In this document: positions 61,107 through 64,000 of the stretch, piece by piece
Position numbering within the stretch: the stretch's first letter is position 1
Layout: the number at the start of each line of letters is the position of its first letter
Assembly (NCBI GenBank): GCA_963702075.1
Contig: OY969703.1
Coordinates: forward strand, 868,001 to 932,000
DNA length: 64,000 bases
Direction of reading: 5' to 3'
Source of the DNA: VAYN01 sp963702075
Lineage (GTDB): Bacteria; Actinomycetota; Thermoleophilia; Solirubrobacterales; 70-9
The notes under the pieces: model-generated
Told to the model about the DNA's origin: nothing
The model's input: the letters and a program-made list of their open reading frames with translations, nothing else
Database searches by the model: none
Position numbers and translations under genes: made by a program

Positions 61107-62348
61107 TTAGAGGCCGAGGCGGTGGGCGCGCTCGGCGGCTCGGGTGACGATCTCGTCTAAGCCCTCGATCTCGCCGTCCCGCATAAGGACCTTGCCGGCG
61201 ACGACGGTGGTGTCGACTACGGCGCCGGTGGCGGCGTAGACGAGATCGGAGGTGAGGTCGCCGATGCCTAGCTCGGGAGATTTGTGGCGGAGGAGGAGGA
61301 AGTCGGCGGGGGCACCGGGCTCGAGCGGGGTGGCGCCGAGCAGAGGCGCGCGGGTGCCGGTGGCGACGGCCCAGGCCTCGCCGGCCTCGATCGCGGTCGG
61401 GTCGGCGGCGGCGTGCTTTTGGGCGAGGGCGAAGAGCTTGAGGTCGGCGAGCAGATCGAGCGAGTCGTTGGAGCCGGCGCCGTCGGTGCCGAGGCCGATC
61501 GCGACCCCGGCGGTCTTGGCGGCGGGGTAGGGGAAGACGCCGCCGACCGCGAGCTTCATGTTGGCCGCCGGGTTGCTGACCACGGTGGCGCCGCGCTCGG
61601 CGACCAGCGCCAGCTCCTCGGGATCGAGCCAGACGCCGTGGGCGAGGATCGTCCGCCCGCTCAGCAGGCCCAGCCGGTCGAGGTAATGGGCGGGTCGTTC
61701 GCCGTGCTCGGCGAGGCAGTCCTGGACCTCTTTCTCGGTCTCGGAGAGGTGGATCTGGACCGGCAGGTCGCGCTCGGCGCTGAGCTCGCCGATCCAGCGC
61801 AGCGAGCGTTCGCTGACGGTGTAGATCGCGTGCGGGGCGAGCGCGGGGGTGACGAGCGGCCCGAACTGGGAGAGCGTTTCGAGGCTGCGGTGGGCCGAGT
61901 CGCGCAGGTCCTCGAAGCTGCCAATGGCGTCGAACAGCGGCGCCCCGATCGCGGCGCGGATGCCGCTCTCCTCGACCGCCCGCGCCGTCGCTTGCGGCTG
62001 CCAGTACATGTCCCAGAAGCGGGTGGTGCCGCTGCGGATCATCTCCGCGCAGGCGAGCCGGGCGCCCCGGTAGACGTCCTCCTCGTCGAGCTTCGCCTCG
62101 ACCGGCCAGATCCGCTCTTCCAACCAGGGCATCAGCGGCAGGTCGCCGCCGCTGCCGCGGAAGAGCGTCATCGCCGCGTGGGTGTGGCCGTTGACGAGCG
62201 GCGGCACCAGGTGGGCGCCGGCGGCGTCGATCGCCTCGTCGCCGGGCTCGGCGGCCACCTGCGGGCCTATCGCGGCGATCGTCTTGCCCTCGCAGCGCAG
62301 TCCTGCCCGCTCGCCCTGGAGAAGTGCGTTCTCAATCGTCAGTGGCAT
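61107..62348 (-). CDS. mtaD: Amidohydrolase, probable S-methylthioadenosine/S-adenosylhomocysteine deaminase
   Basis: 413 residues from ATG 62348 (AAGG 5-8 bases upstream). TIM-barrel metallo-amidohydrolase: PPLVNGHTHAAMTLFRG (first metal His pair), IHLSETEKEV with the third His and catalytic Glu, ILAHGVWLDPEE, and LGTDGAGSNDSLDLL with the metal Asp. The NDSLD stretch is characteristic of the MTA/SAH deaminases of the ATZ/TRZ group. It lies 37 bases downstream of the MTA phosphorylase gene and ends at palindrome copy 3. Confidence 0.87.
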   Translation of the reverse strand: MPLTIENALLQGERAGLRCEGKTIAAIGPQVAAEPGDEAIDAAGAHLVPPLVNGHTHAAMTLFRGSGGDLPLMPWLEERIWPVEAKLDEEDVYRGARLACAEMIRSGTTRFWDMYWQPQATARAVEESGIRAAIGAPLFDAIGSFEDLRDSAHRSLETLSQFGPLVTPALAPHAIYTVSERSLRWIGELSAERDLPVQIHLSETEKEVQDCLAEHGERPAHYLDRLGLLSGRTILAHGVWLDPEELALVAERGATVVSNPAANMKLAVGGVFPYPAAKTAGVAIGLGTDGAGSNDSLDLLADLKLFALAQKHAAADPTAIEAGEAWAVATGTRAPLLGATPLEPGAPADFLLLRHKSPELGIGDLTSDLVYAATGAVVDTTVVAGKVLMRDGEIEGLDEIVTRAAERAHRLGL

Positions 62349-62385
62349 GTCGCCTTTGCAAGGAATAGCCGTACAAAAGCGACAC

Positions 62386-63066
62386 TCATCGGCCCACCGC
62401 CCCGAGTCGCGGCAGCACCGCCGCCAGGCCCTCGCGCAGGCGCTCGGCGTTGGCGCGGCGGTCGGCTTCCATCCCCGCCGTGCTGACCGGCTCGGCGGCG
62501 AGGCCGTTGGCAAGGTTGTCGACGACGCAGAGGGCGGCGTAGTCGAGGCCGAGCTCGCCGGCGACCACGCACTCGGAGGCGATCGTCATCCCGACCACGT
62601 CGGCGTGCGCGGCCATCAGCCGGATCTCGGCCGGCGTCTCGAAACGCGGCCCGCGCGCCTGCCAGTAGACGCCGCCGTCGCGCGGCTCCTGGCCGCCGTC
62701 GCTCCAGGCCGCGATCACTTCCTCGCGCCAGCGCGGCGCGAAGCCGGGAGCGGAGTGGGCGCGCTCGTCGCCGAAGATCGATTCGCCGAGGTTGAGGGCG
62801 ATGAAGTCGTCGGGGCAGACGAGGCTGCCGACCGGGAGGTCCGCGTTCAGCGAGCCGACCGAGCCGATCCCGAGCACCCGGTCGCATCCCTGCTCCAGCA
62901 GCGGCCGCAGGCTCGCCTCGTGGTCGATCGCGTGGGGGAGGACAAAGGCGCCGTCGGCGACGTGACGCTGAACGATCGCCGCTCCCTGCTCAGCCGCCGC
63001 CGCCGCGATCTCCTCGCCGCCCGGCCCGAGCGCGTTGCTGCCGAGGATCACAGCGAGTCGTCCCAT
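62386..63066 (-). CDS. mtnP: MTA phosphorylase-family purine nucleoside phosphorylase
   Basis: 226 residues from ATG 63066, a little shorter than the usual 260-290. Motifs of the PNP/MTAP family: LAVILGSNALGPGG near the start, RVLGIGSVGSLNADLPVG, QARGPRFETPAEIRLM and VVGMTIASECVVAGELGL (phosphate- and nucleoside-binding Met/Glu). It cleaves methylthioadenosine with phosphate to adenine and methylthioribose-1-phosphate. Together with the deaminase it handles methylthioadenosine; a deaminase product (methylthioinosine) could be an alternative substrate. Confidence 0.85.
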   Translation of the reverse strand: MGRLAVILGSNALGPGGEEIAAAAAEQGAAIVQRHVADGAFVLPHAIDHEASLRPLLEQGCDRVLGIGSVGSLNADLPVGSLVCPDDFIALNLGESIFGDERAHSAPGFAPRWREEVIAAWSDGGQEPRDGGVYWQARGPRFETPAEIRLMAAHADVVGMTIASECVVAGELGLDYAALCVVDNLANGLAAEPVSTAGMEADRRANAERLREGLAAVLPRLGAVGR

Positions 63067-63093
63067 CGGCCGATCCTATGCGCCCCCTGGATC

Positions 63094-63144
63094 CGAACTG
63101 CATCAACTTTTCTATCCAGCAGGTGGAAAAGTTGATGCAGTTCG
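63094..63144. repeat. 51-bp palindromic repeat, copy 4
   Basis: Left arm 63094-63112, loop TATCCAGCAGGTG, right arm 63126-63144. Identical in arms and loop to copy 2, 34 kb away. It lies 11 bases downstream of the photolyase stop codon and just upstream of the mtnP promoter region. Confidence 0.85.
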
Positions 63145-63155
63145 CTTGGCGCGCC

Positions 63156-64000
63156 TCAGGCTTCGCGCTGGGCTTTGAACGCCGTCGCGGCCTCGTCGTG
63201 GTCGACCAGCGGCTCGGGGTAGTCGAGGCGCCCGAAGCCGTCCATCTCCCAGGGGCGGAAGATCGCTTTGCCACGAACGGGCTCCAGCTCGGGCAGGTAG
63301 CGGCGCACGTAGTGGCCTTCGGGGTCGAAGCGTTCGGCTTGCCGCACGGGGTTGAGGACGCGGTTCGGCCGGGTGTCGTTGCCGGTGCCGGCGACCCACT
63401 GCCAGTTGCCGGCGTTGTTGGCGATCTCGCCGTCGGTGAGCAGGTCCCAGAAGTGCCAGGCGCCCGGCCGCCAGTCGATGTAGAGGTCCTTGCAGAGGAA
63501 GGAGGCGACGGTCATCCGCGCCCGGTTGTGCATGAAGCCCTCCTCGGCCAGCTGCCGCATCGCCGCATCGACCAGGGGATAGCCGGTGCGACCCTCCTGC
63601 CAGGCCTCGAAGCCGCGCTTCGACTTCGACCAGCGATCGCGCCGCGGCCGGTAGTCGCGGCTGGGGAGGGAGGGGGTAGCCGCCAGCACCTGATGGTGGA
63701 AGTCGCGCCAGCAGAGCTGCCGCACGAAAGCCGCGCCGCCGCGCCGCTCGCCCGCTTCCCGCGCCAGCTCCAGCGGCGAGACGCAGCCCCAGCGGACATA
63801 GGCGCTGAGGCGCGAGGTGTCGTCGCCAGGCAGGTCGTCGTGCTGTTCCTCGTAACGGCCAAGACCGTCGCGGAGGAAGGTGCGCATCCGCTTCCGACCC
63901 TCCTGCTCGCCGCCGGGAAGGCGGTTCGGCGAAGGGCTGACGCTGAGGAGGGACTCGAGCTTCGGCAGCCGTCCCGCCGTCAGCTTCGCCGGCACGGAGA
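63156..64000 (-). CDS. phrB: Deoxyribodipyrimidine photolyase, C-terminal part (runs off the window)
   Basis: 281 codons are visible; the N-terminal antenna-binding domain lies beyond base 64000. The FAD-binding helical domain is typical: TSRLSAYVRWGCVSPLELAR, QLCWRDFHHQVLA, RTGYPLVDAAMRQLAEEGFMHNR (quoted in part TGYPLVDAAMRQL), DLYIDWRPGAWHFWDLLTDG and NNAGNWQWVAGTG, which carry the DNA-contacting Trp residues and the electron-transfer chain. Class I CPD photolyase is most likely; (6-4) photolyase or cryptochrome are less so. Confidence 0.93.
   Translation of the reverse strand, partial: SVPAKLTAGRLPKLESLLSVSPSPNRLPGGEQEGRKRMRTFLRDGLGRYEEQHDDLPGDDTSRLSAYVRWGCVSPLELAREAGERRGGAAFVRQLCWRDFHHQVLAATPSLPSRDYRPRRDRWSKSKRGFEAWQEGRTGYPLVDAAMRQLAEEGFMHNRARMTVASFLCKDLYIDWRPGAWHFWDLLTDGEIANNAGNWQWVAGTGNDTRPNRVLNPVRQAERFDPEGHYVRRYLPELEPVRGKAIFRPWEMDGFGRLDYPEPLVDHDEAATAFKAQREA

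Overview
The window is 64 kb of very GC-rich, densely coded bacterial chromosome. Frequent GTG and some TTG starts, PASTA, SHOCT, DUF6325, DUF2277 and CBU_0592-type small proteins, a LonA protease followed by an HxlR regulator, and many genes without Shine-Dalgarno sequences point to a high-GC actinobacterium. Thermoleophilia/Solirubrobacterales is my best guess, by inference only, because no rRNA or tRNA is present to settle it. I see no prophage, transposase, CRISPR array or origin. This looks like ordinary chromosome with a few accessory spots.

Layout. 1-12 kb: lipoprotein solute-binding protein, a secreted repeat/PKD protein, a PAP2 phosphatase, a CocE-type hydrolase, a PhoD-like phosphatase, an ECF sigma factor fused to an anti-sigma-like zinc finger, membrane segment and exported tail, and a histone-deacetylase-like enzyme. 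12-18 kb: hxlR-lon, a KAP P-loop NTPase fused in frame to a response-regulator receiver domain but cut by one TGA, a DHFR-like protein and two small proteins. 18-30 kb: glutamate decarboxylase, an MMPL transporter, a cupredoxin lipoprotein, an acyl-CoA carboxylase beta chain, a flavodoxin-like reductase, a 5'-3' exonuclease, an ABC-2 exporter and glnK-amt. 30-45 kb: penicillin-binding protein, a small islet between 20-bp direct repeats, a cupredoxin plus multicopper oxidase, a PAS-GGDEF cyclase, an SpoU methyltransferase, hipBA, a coiled-coil NlpC/P60-like hydrolase, acetyl-CoA synthetase and a voltage-gated-type ion channel with an odd filter. 45-55 kb: solute-binding protein, DHA2 exporter, FAD monooxygenase plus alpha/beta hydrolase next to a PadR regulator, and a MarR-controlled pair of exporters. 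55-64 kb: PASTA protein, a complete OpuC-type osmoprotectant importer, a CsoR-controlled metal permease, a methylthioadenosine salvage pair and a photolyase running off the end.

The most interesting signals cut across genes. (1) Glu is written GAA in Sec-exported proteins and lipoproteins but GAG in cytosolic ones, and the switch appears to happen inside the sigma/anti-sigma fusion gene. (2) A 51-bp, AT-richer perfect palindrome (19-bp arms, 13-bp loop) occurs four times, always at gene 3' ends. (3) A KAP-NTPase/receiver fusion is interrupted by a single in-frame TGA. (4) A multicopper oxidase has a clear twin-arginine signal with no usable start codon, in frame behind the TAG of the cupredoxin gene. 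(5) Many genes look leaderless, with TANNNT about 6-10 bases before the start codon. (6) Four convergent gene pairs interlock their stop codons in 4 bp.
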